Source: Myxococcota bacterium
GTDB taxonomy: Bacteria; Myxococcota_A; Polyangia; Polyangiales; Polyangiaceae
Direction: 5' to 3'
Assembly (NCBI GenBank): GCA_963169915.1
Contig: CAUJEM010000078.1
Location: 1 to 52,592, forward strand
Length of the DNA: 52,592 bases
Position numbers and translations under genes: made by a program. Shown one piece after another: positions 1 through 8,404 of this stretch; position 1 is the stretch's first letter; the number at the start of each line of letters is the position of its first letter. The notes below the pieces were generated by a model that was not told the DNA's origin, ran no database searches, and saw only the letters and a list, made by a program, of their open reading frames with translations.

Positions 1-53
1 CACTACCACCCCCCTCCTCCAGCGCCGACCACGATCGTGCACGCGCGCGTCAT
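1..53 (-). pseudogene. Possible frameshifted 5' end of a dinucleotide-binding protein at the window edge
   Basis: On the minus strand an ATG at 53 opens a frame reading MTRACTIVVGAGGGG, which looks like the N-terminal Rossmann glycine loop of an FAD or NAD(P) enzyme. It then meets TAG at 5-3, just after a run of six G (plus-strand C run at 9-14). One extra base in that run would keep the frame open to the edge. A GGTGAG-like sequence precedes the ATG, and the gene would lie 60 nt downstream of the membrane-protein gene ending at 114. It could be a real frameshift, a sequencing indel, or chance in GC-rich DNA. Only 53 nt are visible, so this is tentative. Confidence 0.25.
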
Positions 54-113
54 GGGCTCACCGCCGCGGCCGCGTCAAGCCCGGCCGCCTCGGGAGCCGT
101 CGCCTCCACCGCT

Positions 114-1838
114 TCAGCGCAAGACCGACAGCTCGTCGGCGATGGCCTCCCACGCCGTCGGGGCGTCCTCCGTGTGCAGCTCCACACGGCCCTGCACCCT
201 CCTGCCCTCGCCGGGCTGGAGCGGCGCGGTGAGCGGGAACTTGACCCAGCCGAGCTCGGTGGGAGCGTCGGCGGTGGGCTGCGTCTGCTGCAGCGCCCCG
301 CCGAGGGCGCGGAGCCCGAGGCCGAGCTCACCGCGCCGAGCGTCGCTCACGTTGTGGACACACGCCTCCACCACGCGTTGCTCCCCCTGGCTGCTCACCC
401 GCAGCTCGCACACGCGCAGCGGCCCCGTGGCCTCCACCACGCGCCGGAGCCACACCGACTCCTCGTCCCGCTGGGTGTCGAGCAAGGCGAGCGCTCCCTC
501 GCGCCCGCGCGCGTCACCGAGCCACGCCAGGAGCATGGCGCCGTAGAGCCGCACGGGGCGGTGGTTGGCGCGGAGCAGCTCCGCCAGCGCGCTGGCCGGC
601 GCCACGGTGTCGGGTGTCAGGGGGGCAGGGTAGGGGTTGTCGATGCGGTAGTCCGCGCCGCGACCGTCGAGCGACCACTTGATGGCCGCTCCGGGGCCGA
701 GGGGTCCCTCGAAGTAGAGCGCCCGGGAGCTGGTCACGACGACCTTGACGGAGGGCGCCGGCTGCCGCTCGATGAAATCGACGCGCAGCGCCAGCTCCTT
801 CAGCTCCGTCGCGCCGGCGTTCACCGCCGCCAGCTCGAGGAAGAGGCGCGGGCGCGTCCCATCCTGGACCAACCGCCGCGAGAGCAGGACGAGCCCGAGC
901 TGGGACGGCGGAGTGCTCCACAGCGGCGAGCTCGCGCGCTCGCAGCGGCACGCCTCCCCGGCGGCGAGCCGGCCTGGCAGCGCTGGCGGAGCGGCGACCG
1001 CCGCCGAGGGCTCCGGCGCTGGCGCCGCCGTGGCGGTGGGGAGCGCCGGCGCCTCCGGCTCCGGGGCGGCGACTGGCGCCTCCGTGGGCGCCTGCTCCCA
1101 GGGCGCCGAGCCGCGCGCCATGGCCGTGCGCTCTGCCGTCACTCCCTGCTTCCACACCAGCAGCGACGCGAGCCCCACACCCGTGAAGGTCAAGGCGAGG
1201 GCGAGCACCGTGCGCGGCAGCGCGCGCTGAAACGAGGGGAGCGTGAGCGGCGCGCGCCGCGGGTTAGGCGCGCTCGGTGAGCGTCGGAACTCGGGCAGGT
1301 ACGACGCCAGCTCGGCGACGAAGCCCTCCCGGACGGCGAGCCCCTCCGCGGGGCGGCCCAGGCGCCGCTCGGCGAGCCACCCCAGGGAGGCGATGAGCGC
1401 AGCGACGCCCGCGCCGATCCCGAGCGCGACGGCTCCTCCAGCGCGCGGGGCGAGCCGCGGGACGCTGAGCAGCGCTACGAGCAGCGCGACCGTGCCCGCT
1501 CCCAGCGCCCCCAGGCGCAAGAGCAGCCGCTGGCGCGCGAGCTCTCGCTCGTGCGGGAGCTCACCGGTGGAGAAGCCGACCAACACCAGGCGGCTGAGCG
1601 TGGTGAGGCTCGGATCGAGCGCGAGGTAGAGCTGCTCCCCGTCGAGCCGTGCCTCTTGCACCTGGCCCCACGGGACGATGAGCTGCGTGCCCACGTTGAG
1701 CGCCGCTGGCGCGTAGCCGTCCTGGAACGCTCCGACCCCCAGGAAGCTCACGCACAGCCCCTGCGGGGCGCACTCGAGCTCCACCACGCCGATCGCGTTG
1801 CTGCGCTCGGTACCCAGGGCCGTGGCTCGGACTCGCAT
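114..1838 (-). CDS. Membrane protein of unknown function, 574 aa
   Basis: I do not recognise a family. The N-terminal 100 residues are soluble and may form a PilZ-like or beta-rich domain, but I cannot confirm that. Three likely membrane helices follow at about residues 108-127, 134-155 and 210-229. Next come an Ala/Pro/Glu-rich linker (about 247-290), a Cys-x-Cys pair (297/299) and a C-terminal domain of about 270 residues that probably lies outside the membrane. The start ATG lies 9 nt after a TAGGCT -10-like hexamer with no Shine-Dalgarno sequence, which matches other genes in the window. The gene diverges from the hydrolase-ligase fusion at 2046. Confidence 0.75.
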   Translation of the reverse strand: MRVRATALGTERSNAIGVVELECAPQGLCVSFLGVGAFQDGYAPAALNVGTQLIVPWGQVQEARLDGEQLYLALDPSLTTLSRLVLVGFSTGELPHERELARQRLLLRLGALGAGTVALLVALLSVPRLAPRAGGAVALGIGAGVAALIASLGWLAERRLGRPAEGLAVREGFVAELASYLPEFRRSPSAPNPRRAPLTLPSFQRALPRTVLALALTFTGVGLASLLVWKQGVTAERTAMARGSAPWEQAPTEAPVAAPEPEAPALPTATAAPAPEPSAAVAAPPALPGRLAAGEACRCERASSPLWSTPPSQLGLVLLSRRLVQDGTRPRLFLELAAVNAGATELKELALRVDFIERQPAPSVKVVVTSSRALYFEGPLGPGAAIKWSLDGRGADYRIDNPYPAPLTPDTVAPASALAELLRANHRPVRLYGAMLLAWLGDARGREGALALLDTQRDEESVWLRRVVEATGPLRVCELRVSSQGEQRVVEACVHNVSDARRGELGLGLRALGGALQQTQPTADAPTELGWVKFPLTAPLQPGEGRRVQGRVELHTEDAPTAWEAIADELSVLR

Positions 1839-1847
1839 GGCGCGCCT

Positions 1848-1853
1848 AGCCTA
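1848..1853 (-). promoter_or_regulatory. -10-like hexamer TAGGCT for the membrane protein gene
   Basis: TAGGCT on the minus strand ends 9 nt before the ATG at 1838, so the transcript would start about 3 nt upstream of the start codon. No convincing -35 element is visible. Confidence 0.45.
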
Positions 1854-2045
1854 GCCGGGAGGCCGCGCTCTGGCGAAGTCTGCGGCGTGCCCGTCCAGCC
1901 AGGAGACCTCGGCGCTGGGCGCGCGCCGCGACGGCCTCTGCTCGGTCGCCCCCGTCACCTGCGCGCCCCGGGAGCGCCAAAGCCGCCGCGTCGAGGTCGG
2001 GCTGAGGTAGAGTCCGCCCGGAGGGAGCGCCAGCTCCACGACCGC

Positions 2046-5045
2046 ATGACCCACGATCCCCGGCAACCCCACACGCTCCTCCGCGCGCTGCACTGGGCAG
2101 AGCAGGGGACCCGCAACGCCATCGAGGTGGCCCGGCTCGGGCGGCTGACCGCCCGTCACGGCGAGAGCTACGAGGTGGTCGAGCGCGAGCGCATCTTCAA
2201 GCTGCGTCACTACGCGCCGCGCGCGCAGGCGCGCGTCGAGGGGAGCGCGCCGCTCTTGCTGGTGCCGCCGCTGATGCTCACCGCGGAGATCTACGACGTG
2301 GCCCCTGGCAACAGCGCCGTGGCGTTCCTGGTGCACCAGGGCGTCGACGTCTGGGTGGTGGATTTCGGCGCGCCCGAGCAGGAAGACGGCGGGATGGAGC
2401 GCACGCTGGACGACCACGTGCGCGCCGTCGCCACCGCCGTGGGTCGGGTCCGCGCCGCCACGGGCCAAGACGTGCACCTGGCCGGCTACTCCCAGGGGGG
2501 CATGTTCTGCTATCAAGCCGCCGCCTACCTGCGCGCGGAGGGGTTGCACTCGGTCATCACCTTCGGCAGCCCGGTGGACATCCACCAGATCATCCCCATG
2601 GTGGGAGAGGACACCGCGCGGGAGATCTTGCGCGTGCTGCGGCTGGTGATCGGCTACCCCTTGGACCACGTCCGCGGGCTCCCCGGGGTGCTCACCAGCT
2701 CGGCGTTCAAGCTCCTCAGCTTCCGCAAGGAGCTCCACCAACTGATCGAGTTTCTCAGCAAGCTCAACGACCGTCAGGCGCTCGAGCAGCGCGAGCAGCG
2801 GCGGCGGTTCCTCGCGGGGGAGGGCTTCGTCGCCTGGCCGGGCCCGGCGCTCCGTAAGTTCGTGGACGAATTCATCGTCCACAACCGCATGGCCTCGGGC
2901 GGCTTCGTCATCGATGGTCGCACCATCACGCTGGCGGACATCTCCTGCCCCATCTTGGCCTTCGTGGGCCTGCGCGACGACATCGCGCGCCCCGCCAGCG
3001 TGCGCGCCGTGCGCCAGGCCGCCATCAACGCCGAGGCCTTCACCGTGCCGCTGCACGCGGGGCACTTCGGGCTGGTGGTCGGCTCCACCGCCAACCGTGA
3101 GACCTGGCCCACCGTCATCGAGTGGTTGAAGTGGCGCGCCGGCGCAGGCCCTTGCCCGGAGCTGCTGGAGGACCCGCACACGCCCACCGCGGCGCCGCAG
3201 TCCGAGGTGGAGGACCTCGCCTTCACGGAGCCGCTCGACGTGGAGCTGTTCTACGACACCGCGGCGGACGCGGCGCGGGAGCTGTGGAGCAAGCTCGAGG
3301 GCAAGACGCGGACGCTCGGCGCCGCGGTGGACAACCTCCGTTGGCAGGCTCCCCGGCTGGCGCGGCTCGAGCGCCTGAGCCAAGACGCCAAGATCGGCCC
3401 CGGGCGCTCGCTCAGCGAGCAAGCGCGGCGCATCCCCGAGCAGACCTTCTTTCTGTGGCGAGGGCGCGCGTTCAGCTACCGAGAGGCCAACACGCGCGTC
3501 AACCACGTGGTCAAGGGGCTCATCGCCAGCGGGGTGACGCCCAGTCAGCTCGTCGGCGTCGTGATGCAGGGGCGGCCCAGCTTCCTGTCGGCCGTCACCG
3601 CGCTCAGCCGCCTCGGGGCGGTCGCGGTCATCATCGACCCGGGCCTGCCCCCGGACGTGCTCCGCGACGCGCTCGCGCTCGTCCCGCTCACGCACGTCCT
3701 CACGGATCCGGACAGCGCCGCGCGGGTGCGCGACGCCCATGGGCGAGACGTGTTGGTGCTCGGCGGCGGCGGTGAAGAGCGGCAGCTCGGCCCGGGCATC
3801 ATCGACCTGGAGCGCATCGACCCCGCGCTCATCGCCCTCCCCCGCTGGTACCAAGAGAACCCGGGGCGCGCTCGAGAGCTCGCGCTCGTCTTCGTCAGCT
3901 TCGCGCAGGGCCGCGGGCTGCGCGCGGCGAGGATCACCAACGGGCGCTGGGCGTTCTCGGCGCTGGGCGCGGCGGCGGCGGCGACGCTCACGCCGAAAGA
4001 CACCGTGTACTGCTGCCTCCCGCTGCACCACCCGAGCGGGCTGATGGTCACGGTCGGCGGCGCCCTCACGGGCGGCGCGCGCCTGGCGCTCGCCACGCGC
4101 TTCTCCACCCAGGACTTCTGGCCGGAGGTCCGCCGCTACGGCGCCACCGTGGTGTTCTACGCGGGCACCCTCGGGCGCTGGCTCGTCAACACCCCCCCGG
4201 GCCCGGCGGATCACGTCCACCCGCTGCGGCTCTTCGCCGGCTCCGGCGCGCGCCTGGACGACTGGCATCGGCTGATGGAGCGCTTCGCCCCCGTGGCGGT
4301 GCTCGAGTTTTACGCCTCCACGGAGGCCAACGTGGTGCTCGTGAACGCCTCGGGGGCGAAGGTCGGCGCGCTCGGCAAGGAGCTGCCCGGGAGCGCGGAG
4401 CTGACGCTGGTGCGGGTGGACTTCACCCAGCGTGCTCCGGTGCGTGACGCGGAGGGCAAGCTGCAGCGCTGCGCCCCGGAGGAGCCGGGGCTCCTGCTGG
4501 CCCGCGTCGACGACGCGCACCCCGCGCCGCCGCCACGCCTCGATCGCCACGGCAAGAAGCTCCCCAGCGCCGTGCTCGAGAGCGTGTTCGAGCCGGGCGA
4601 CGAGTGGTACCTCAGCGGTGACGTGCTGCGCCAAGACACGCAGGGAGACTACTGGTTCGTCGATCGCTTGTCGGACATCGTCGTCCTCGGCGCCCAGTGG
4701 GTCTCCCCCAGGCTCGTGGAGGACGCCCTCTACCAGCTGCCCGGCGTGGCCTTCGCCGCGGCCTACGCCGCCCACCTGAGCGACGCGGCGGAGCCGGTGC
4801 TGTGCGCGGCGCTCACGCTGCGAGAGGGCGCCGCGCTGGAGGCGGCCGCGCTCACCGAGCGGCTCGTGGCGCGGCTGCAGCCCCATGAGCGTCCGAGCGT
4901 CGTCCGCTTCCTGACGGAGATGCCCTTCAACGACGGCCTGCGCATCCTCAAGGGGGTGCTCAGCCAGCAAGATCAGACGCGCGAGGGCGCGGCGCCGCCG
5001 CTCCATTACGACGCTGCCACGCAGCGCTACCGCGACCGCCCTTGA
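2046..5045 (+). CDS. Bifunctional alpha/beta hydrolase (PhaC-like) and AMP-dependent acyl-CoA ligase fusion, 999 aa
   Basis: Residues about 40-375 form an alpha/beta hydrolase resembling PHA synthases. The nucleophile motif is GYSQG (Ser149), where PHA synthases have Cys. Asp311 or Asp312 (GLRDDIARP) and His340 (HAGHFG) can complete a triad. Residues about 480-990 are an ANL-superfamily adenylating domain with a conserved YASTE motif, SGD and DRLSD motifs, and a terminal Lys region (RILKGVL). The phosphate loop, normally TSGTTGxPK-like, is degenerate here (FAQGRGLRAARI). Domain order and length resemble M. tuberculosis Rv1683, annotated as a bifunctional long-chain acyl-CoA synthase/lipase. 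The inferred role is releasing fatty acids from a lipid or polyester and activating them. The ATG at 2046 fits the homology; a GGAGGGAG sequence lies rather far upstream, so the start is not certain. Confidence 0.85.
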   Translation: MTHDPRQPHTLLRALHWAEQGTRNAIEVARLGRLTARHGESYEVVERERIFKLRHYAPRAQARVEGSAPLLLVPPLMLTAEIYDVAPGNSAVAFLVHQGVDVWVVDFGAPEQEDGGMERTLDDHVRAVATAVGRVRAATGQDVHLAGYSQGGMFCYQAAAYLRAEGLHSVITFGSPVDIHQIIPMVGEDTAREILRVLRLVIGYPLDHVRGLPGVLTSSAFKLLSFRKELHQLIEFLSKLNDRQALEQREQRRRFLAGEGFVAWPGPALRKFVDEFIVHNRMASGGFVIDGRTITLADISCPILAFVGLRDDIARPASVRAVRQAAINAEAFTVPLHAGHFGLVVGSTANRETWPTVIEWLKWRAGAGPCPELLEDPHTPTAAPQSEVEDLAFTEPLDVELFYDTAADAARELWSKLEGKTRTLGAAVDNLRWQAPRLARLERLSQDAKIGPGRSLSEQARRIPEQTFFLWRGRAFSYREANTRVNHVVKGLIASGVTPSQLVGVVMQGRPSFLSAVTALSRLGAVAVIIDPGLPPDVLRDALALVPLTHVLTDPDSAARVRDAHGRDVLVLGGGGEERQLGPGIIDLERIDPALIALPRWYQENPGRARELALVFVSFAQGRGLRAARITNGRWAFSALGAAAAATLTPKDTVYCCLPLHHPSGLMVTVGGALTGGARLALATRFSTQDFWPEVRRYGATVVFYAGTLGRWLVNTPPGPADHVHPLRLFAGSGARLDDWHRLMERFAPVAVLEFYASTEANVVLVNASGAKVGALGKELPGSAELTLVRVDFTQRAPVRDAEGKLQRCAPEEPGLLLARVDDAHPAPPPRLDRHGKKLPSAVLESVFEPGDEWYLSGDVLRQDTQGDYWFVDRLSDIVVLGAQWVSPRLVEDALYQLPGVAFAAAYAAHLSDAAEPVLCAALTLREGAALEAAALTERLVARLQPHERPSVVRFLTEMPFNDGLRILKGVLSQQDQTREGAAPPLHYDAATQRYRDRP

Positions 5046-5067
5046 CGGCGTCCGCGGCCCGCTGACC

Positions 5068-6138
5068 TCAGAACAGCGTCCCTTGGCTCGCCTTGCCTTC
5101 GTCCGGCAGCGCGAGCTCCAGGTGCTCATAGGCGCGGCGCGTGGCGACGCGGCCGCGCGGCGTGCGCGCCAGGAGCCCCTGCTGCAGCAGGTACGGCTCG
5201 TAGACGTCTTCCAAGGTGTCGCGCGGCTCGGCGAGCGCCGCCGCCAAGGTCTCCACGCCCACGGGGCCGCCGTCGTGGTGCTCGATGAGCACGCGCAGGA
5301 GCCGTCGGTCCATCTCGTCGAGGCCGGCGGCGTCCACGCCGAGGCGCAGGCAGGCGCGCTCCACCAGCGCGCGGGTGATGACGCCGTTGCCCTCCACCTC
5401 TGCGAAGTCCCTCACCCGTCGCAGCAGCCGGTTGGCGACGCGCGGGGTACCGCGTGAGCGCTGCGCCAGCGCCAGCGCGCCCGGCGGATCACAGCGGATG
5501 CCCGCCTTGGTGGCGCTCCGCTCGATGATCTTCTGGAGATCTGACACAGGATAAAATTCGAGCCGCAGCGAGATACCGAAGCGCTCTTGGAGCGGCTTGG
5601 TGAGCATGCCCGTGCGCGTGGTGGCGCCCACCAGCGTGAAGGGGCGCACCCCCAGCGAGAGGCTCTCGGCGAAGGCCCCCTCACCCATCATCACGTCGAT
5701 GCGAAAATCCTCGATCGCCGGGTAGAGCGCCTCCTCCACCGCGGGCGTCAGCCGGTGGATCTCGTCGATGAAGAGCAGATCTCCACGCTCCAGGCGCGTC
5801 AGCAGCCCGGTGAGCACGCCCTTGTGCTCGATGGCGGGGCCGCTGGTGACGTGCAAGTTGACGCCCATCTCTCGCGCCAAGATGTTCGCCAGCGTGGTCT
5901 TCCCGAGCCCTGGCGGGCCACAGAGCAAGAGGTGGTCCAGCGGCTCACCCCGCGCCAAGGCCGCGCTGAGGTAGACGCGCAGGTTCTGCTTGTGCTGCTC
6001 TTGCCCCACGAAGTCGTCCAGCGTCTCCGGGCGGAAGGTCCGATCGAAGCGCTGCTCGTCCGGCTCGAGGGCCCCCTCCACCACGCGCGAGGCGGCGCTC
6101 TCCGGGGGGGTCTGCTGGCTCTTGCGCTTGCTCGCCAC
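5068..6138 (-). CDS. ruvB: Holliday junction branch migration helicase RuvB
   Basis: RuvB is the hexameric AAA+ motor that, with RuvA, drives branch migration of Holliday junctions during recombinational repair. Visible features are the N-terminal FRPETLDDFVGQ segment, Walker A GPPGLGKTT, Walker B LLFIDEIHRL, sensor GATTRTGMLTKPL followed by the arginine-finger region (QERFG), and a C-terminal winged-helix domain (VGVETLAAALAEPRDTLEDV). The 356-aa length is normal. It starts with GTG at 6138, 6 nt after a TAGAGT hexamer, so the mRNA is probably leaderless. ruvA and ruvC are not adjacent. It converges on the hydrolase-ligase gene with only 22 nt between stops. Confidence 0.97.
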   Translation of the reverse strand: MASKRKSQQTPPESAASRVVEGALEPDEQRFDRTFRPETLDDFVGQEQHKQNLRVYLSAALARGEPLDHLLLCGPPGLGKTTLANILAREMGVNLHVTSGPAIEHKGVLTGLLTRLERGDLLFIDEIHRLTPAVEEALYPAIEDFRIDVMMGEGAFAESLSLGVRPFTLVGATTRTGMLTKPLQERFGISLRLEFYPVSDLQKIIERSATKAGIRCDPPGALALAQRSRGTPRVANRLLRRVRDFAEVEGNGVITRALVERACLRLGVDAAGLDEMDRRLLRVLIEHHDGGPVGVETLAAALAEPRDTLEDVYEPYLLQQGLLARTPRGRVATRRAYEHLELALPDEGKASQGTLF

Positions 6139-6144
6139 CTTCGC

Positions 6145-6150
6145 ACTCTA
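6145..6150 (-). promoter_or_regulatory. -10-like hexamer TAGAGT for ruvB
   Basis: Minus-strand TAGAGT lies 6 nt before the GTG start of ruvB, which would place transcription initiation at or next to the start codon. There is no Shine-Dalgarno sequence and no clear -35 element. Confidence 0.5.
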
Positions 6151-6273
6151 GCGCGGGATCTGGAGCGGGGTCCGGCTGAATTCACCCTGGACCGCCGGCG
6201 CCTCACCGCCGCGCGGCCCCCCCCGGCTTGAACCCCGAGGGTGCGGTCTGGCACGCTCTGGCGCGCCATTCCC

Positions 6274-7098
6274 ATGAGCGAGCGCCCCACGGACCGCTAC
6301 GAGCGACTTCGAGACGAGCTCCACCGCTCGAGAGCGGCGGGCAGCGCCGTGCGCGCCGAGCTGCTCGCGCGCTGCCTCGACACCATCGACCTGCTCGCGC
6401 GACCCCAGGCCTGGAGAGCGGAGAACCTCAGCCGGGAGCAAGAGACGCTCCGCCAGCTCAGCGTCAGCGTGGAGGGCGCGCGCCATCACCTCGACCGCGG
6501 GCTCGTCCCAGCGCATGACATCCCGGAGGTCCTGGAGACCATCGAGCTCTTGAGGTCCCTGCTCCCGCCGCCGCTGAGCTCCGCTGAGCTCGACGCCGCC
6601 GTCGAGCAGGCCCTCGCGGAGAGCGGCGTCACCGAGCGTGCCGCGCTCGACGCCGTGATGAGCGTGCTCTGGCCGCGGCTCGTGGGCCGCGCAGACTACG
6701 AGGACGTCTCCCAGCGCGTCTGGCGGAGGCTCCCCGCCTCCAGCCCCAAGCGGTCGCGCGCGCGCGCGCGGCGGCTCGAGGCCATGGTTGTGGCGGCGCG
6801 CCAAGCGCTGGAGCCCGAGGTCACGAAGGCCGCTGGAGCGCCAGCGCGGAGCCTGCACTTCGGCAGCCTCGGGGACTCCCCCGGCAGCCTCGCCGTCGCC
6901 TTCGTGCTCCCGCGCCGCGCTCAGGTGGAGGCGCTCAAGGCCTCCCCGGAGTGGAGCGCGCTGACCCTGCGCCTGAAGCAGCGACTGGCCGAGGCGGGCT
7001 ATCCGGTGACCGCGCTGCGCGGTCAGTGGGTCGACGTTCACAGTCAGGAGGACTGCGACGCCCAAGCGGACGGCAACTGGTACCGCTATTTCAAGTAA
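6274..7098 (+). CDS. Hypothetical protein, 274 aa
   Basis: No family is recognised. The protein is charged and mostly helical in appearance, without a signal peptide or membrane helix. It has a short Arg/Lys-rich stretch (KRSRARARR) near the middle and an ordered-looking C terminus ending in NWYRYFK. The ATG at 6274 was preferred over a GTG at 6241 because the extra 11 residues look non-coding. Neither start has a good Shine-Dalgarno sequence or a near -10 hexamer. The glycosyltransferase gene follows after 42 nt, so the two may be co-transcribed. It diverges from ruvB across 135 bp. Confidence 0.7.
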   Translation: MSERPTDRYERLRDELHRSRAAGSAVRAELLARCLDTIDLLARPQAWRAENLSREQETLRQLSVSVEGARHHLDRGLVPAHDIPEVLETIELLRSLLPPPLSSAELDAAVEQALAESGVTERAALDAVMSVLWPRLVGRADYEDVSQRVWRRLPASSPKRSRARARRLEAMVVAARQALEPEVTKAAGAPARSLHFGSLGDSPGSLAVAFVLPRRAQVEALKASPEWSALTLRLKQRLAEAGYPVTALRGQWVDVHSQEDCDAQADGNWYRYFK

Positions 7099-7140
7099 AG
7101 CTGACACCTCCGCGCGCTCCGCGTTAGCGTGGCGCGCACG

Positions 7141-8361
7141 ATGAGCCCTCCGCTGAACATCGTCTGTCTGTCCTCGCAGCCCTGGGAGGACGAGATGTGG
7201 ACGAACAAGCAGCACATCATGAGCCGCGTGGCGGAGCAGCACCGGGTGCTGTACGTCAATTTCGGAAGCATGAGCCCGCTCAAGTTCCTCGCGCGGGCGC
7301 GCCAGCGCGAGCAGCGCCCTGGTGTCCTCACGCCGCGGCGCCTGCTGGAGCCGGTGAGCTACCGCGTGAGGGAGGGGCTCGAGGTGGTGGAGATCTGGTC
7401 ACCGCCCTGGTTCTCCTCGCTCGAGCCCAGCCATCCCCTGCGGGTCGAGCTGGAGTTCGATCGGCGCGTGCGGGCGCTGGGGCGCTGGCTCGCGCGTCGC
7501 GACATCTCGGACGCGGTGTTCTGGGTGTACCACCCAGGCTACGGGGGCTCCGTCGCGAAGCTGCCGCACCGCGCGGTGCTCTACGATTGCGTCGACGAGT
7601 ACACGGCCTTCCCCGAGTTCGCGCGCGCGCGCGGCTGGATCCGGCGCCGTGAGCGCGCGCTCTGTCGCGTGGCCGACGTCGTCAGCTGCACGGCGCCTGC
7701 CTTGTATGAGGCCAAGCGCAGCCTCGCCCCCGGGCGGACGCACCTGGTCCACAACGTGGGGGACGCCGAGCACTTCGAGCGCGCCACCCTCGCCAGCACC
7801 GAGGTCCCGCGGGAGCTCAGCGAGCTGCCGCGCCCCATCTTGACCTTCATCGGTGCCGTCAGCGACTACAAGCTCAACCTCGACTGGCTCTACGCGCTGG
7901 CCACCCAGCGCCCGGAGTACACGCTGCTCGTCATCGGACCGGTCGGCGTGGCGGATCCAGGCACGGACGTCGCAAAGCTCTCGGCCTTGCCCAACGTGAA
8001 GCTGCTGGGGCACCGCAGCTACGACAGCCTCCCCGGCTACCTCAAGGGCACGGACGTGGCCCTCATCCCCTACCGCATCAACGACTACACACGCGCCGTC
8101 TTCCCCATCAAGTTCTTCGAGCTGATGGCCACCGGCAAGCCGCTCGTCATCAGCCCGCTGCCGGCGCTGGAGGCCTTCTGGGACAGCGTGCTCGTCGCGC
8201 ACACCGCCGAGCAGTTCATTCAGCAGTGCGACGCGGCCCTCCAAGAGCACGCCGCGGAAGCGCAGGAGCAGCGCGTGGCGCTGGCTCGACGCCACAGCTG
8301 GCCCGCGCGCGTGCGGCAGCTCCTCGACCTGCTCGAGGCAGCCCTGGCGGCGCGTCCCTGA
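7141..8361 (+). CDS. Glycosyltransferase, GT4-like (GT-B fold), 406 aa
   Basis: This is likely a sugar transferase for a cell-surface polysaccharide or glycolipid; the substrate cannot be read from sequence. The N terminus opens with the beta-strand INIVCL-type start and WEDEMWTNKQHIMSR. The C-terminal donor-binding half has ILTFIGAVSDYKLNLDWL, LLVIGPVG, NVKLLGHRSYDSLPGYLKG and the signature PIKFFELMATGKPLV followed by Glu in PALEAF, which fits the EX7E-type motif of GT4 enzymes. There is no transmembrane helix. The ATG at 7141 was chosen over the GTG at 7129 because the residues after it match the family start; a TAGCGT hexamer ends 10 nt upstream. Confidence 0.88.
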   Translation: MSPPLNIVCLSSQPWEDEMWTNKQHIMSRVAEQHRVLYVNFGSMSPLKFLARARQREQRPGVLTPRRLLEPVSYRVREGLEVVEIWSPPWFSSLEPSHPLRVELEFDRRVRALGRWLARRDISDAVFWVYHPGYGGSVAKLPHRAVLYDCVDEYTAFPEFARARGWIRRRERALCRVADVVSCTAPALYEAKRSLAPGRTHLVHNVGDAEHFERATLASTEVPRELSELPRPILTFIGAVSDYKLNLDWLYALATQRPEYTLLVIGPVGVADPGTDVAKLSALPNVKLLGHRSYDSLPGYLKGTDVALIPYRINDYTRAVFPIKFFELMATGKPLVISPLPALEAFWDSVLVAHTAEQFIQQCDAALQEHAAEAQEQRVALARRHSWPARVRQLLDLLEAALAARP

Positions 8362-8391
8362 AGGAGGCTCGCCCCGGGGCGGCGCCGCCGC

Positions 8392-8397
8392 TATCCT
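8392..8397 (+). promoter_or_regulatory. -10-like hexamer TATCCT for the L,D-transpeptidase-like gene
   Basis: TATCCT ends 7 nt before the GTG at 8405, a spacing that places the transcription start at the start codon. It follows GC-rich palindromes (CGCCCCGGGGCG and GGCGGCGCCGCC) in the 43-bp gap after the glycosyltransferase gene. Confidence 0.5.
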
Positions 8398-8404
8398 CCG
8401 CTCC

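Noticed and set aside
2046..3200. True PHA synthase (PhaC)
   Set aside because: The lipase-box nucleophile is Ser, not the Cys required in PHA synthases, and no phaE/phaR or phasin gene is near.
2046..5045. OleBC-type olefin synthesis fusion
   Set aside because: OleB has an Asp nucleophile of the haloalkane dehalogenase type; here the motif is GYSQG with Ser, and oleA/oleD are absent.
1851..5129. Very long open frame (over 1000 codons) opposite the hydrolase-ligase gene
   Set aside because: Antisense shadow of a GC-rich gene: low-complexity Arg/His/Pro-rich residues and no domains, whereas the plus strand encodes clear enzyme motifs.
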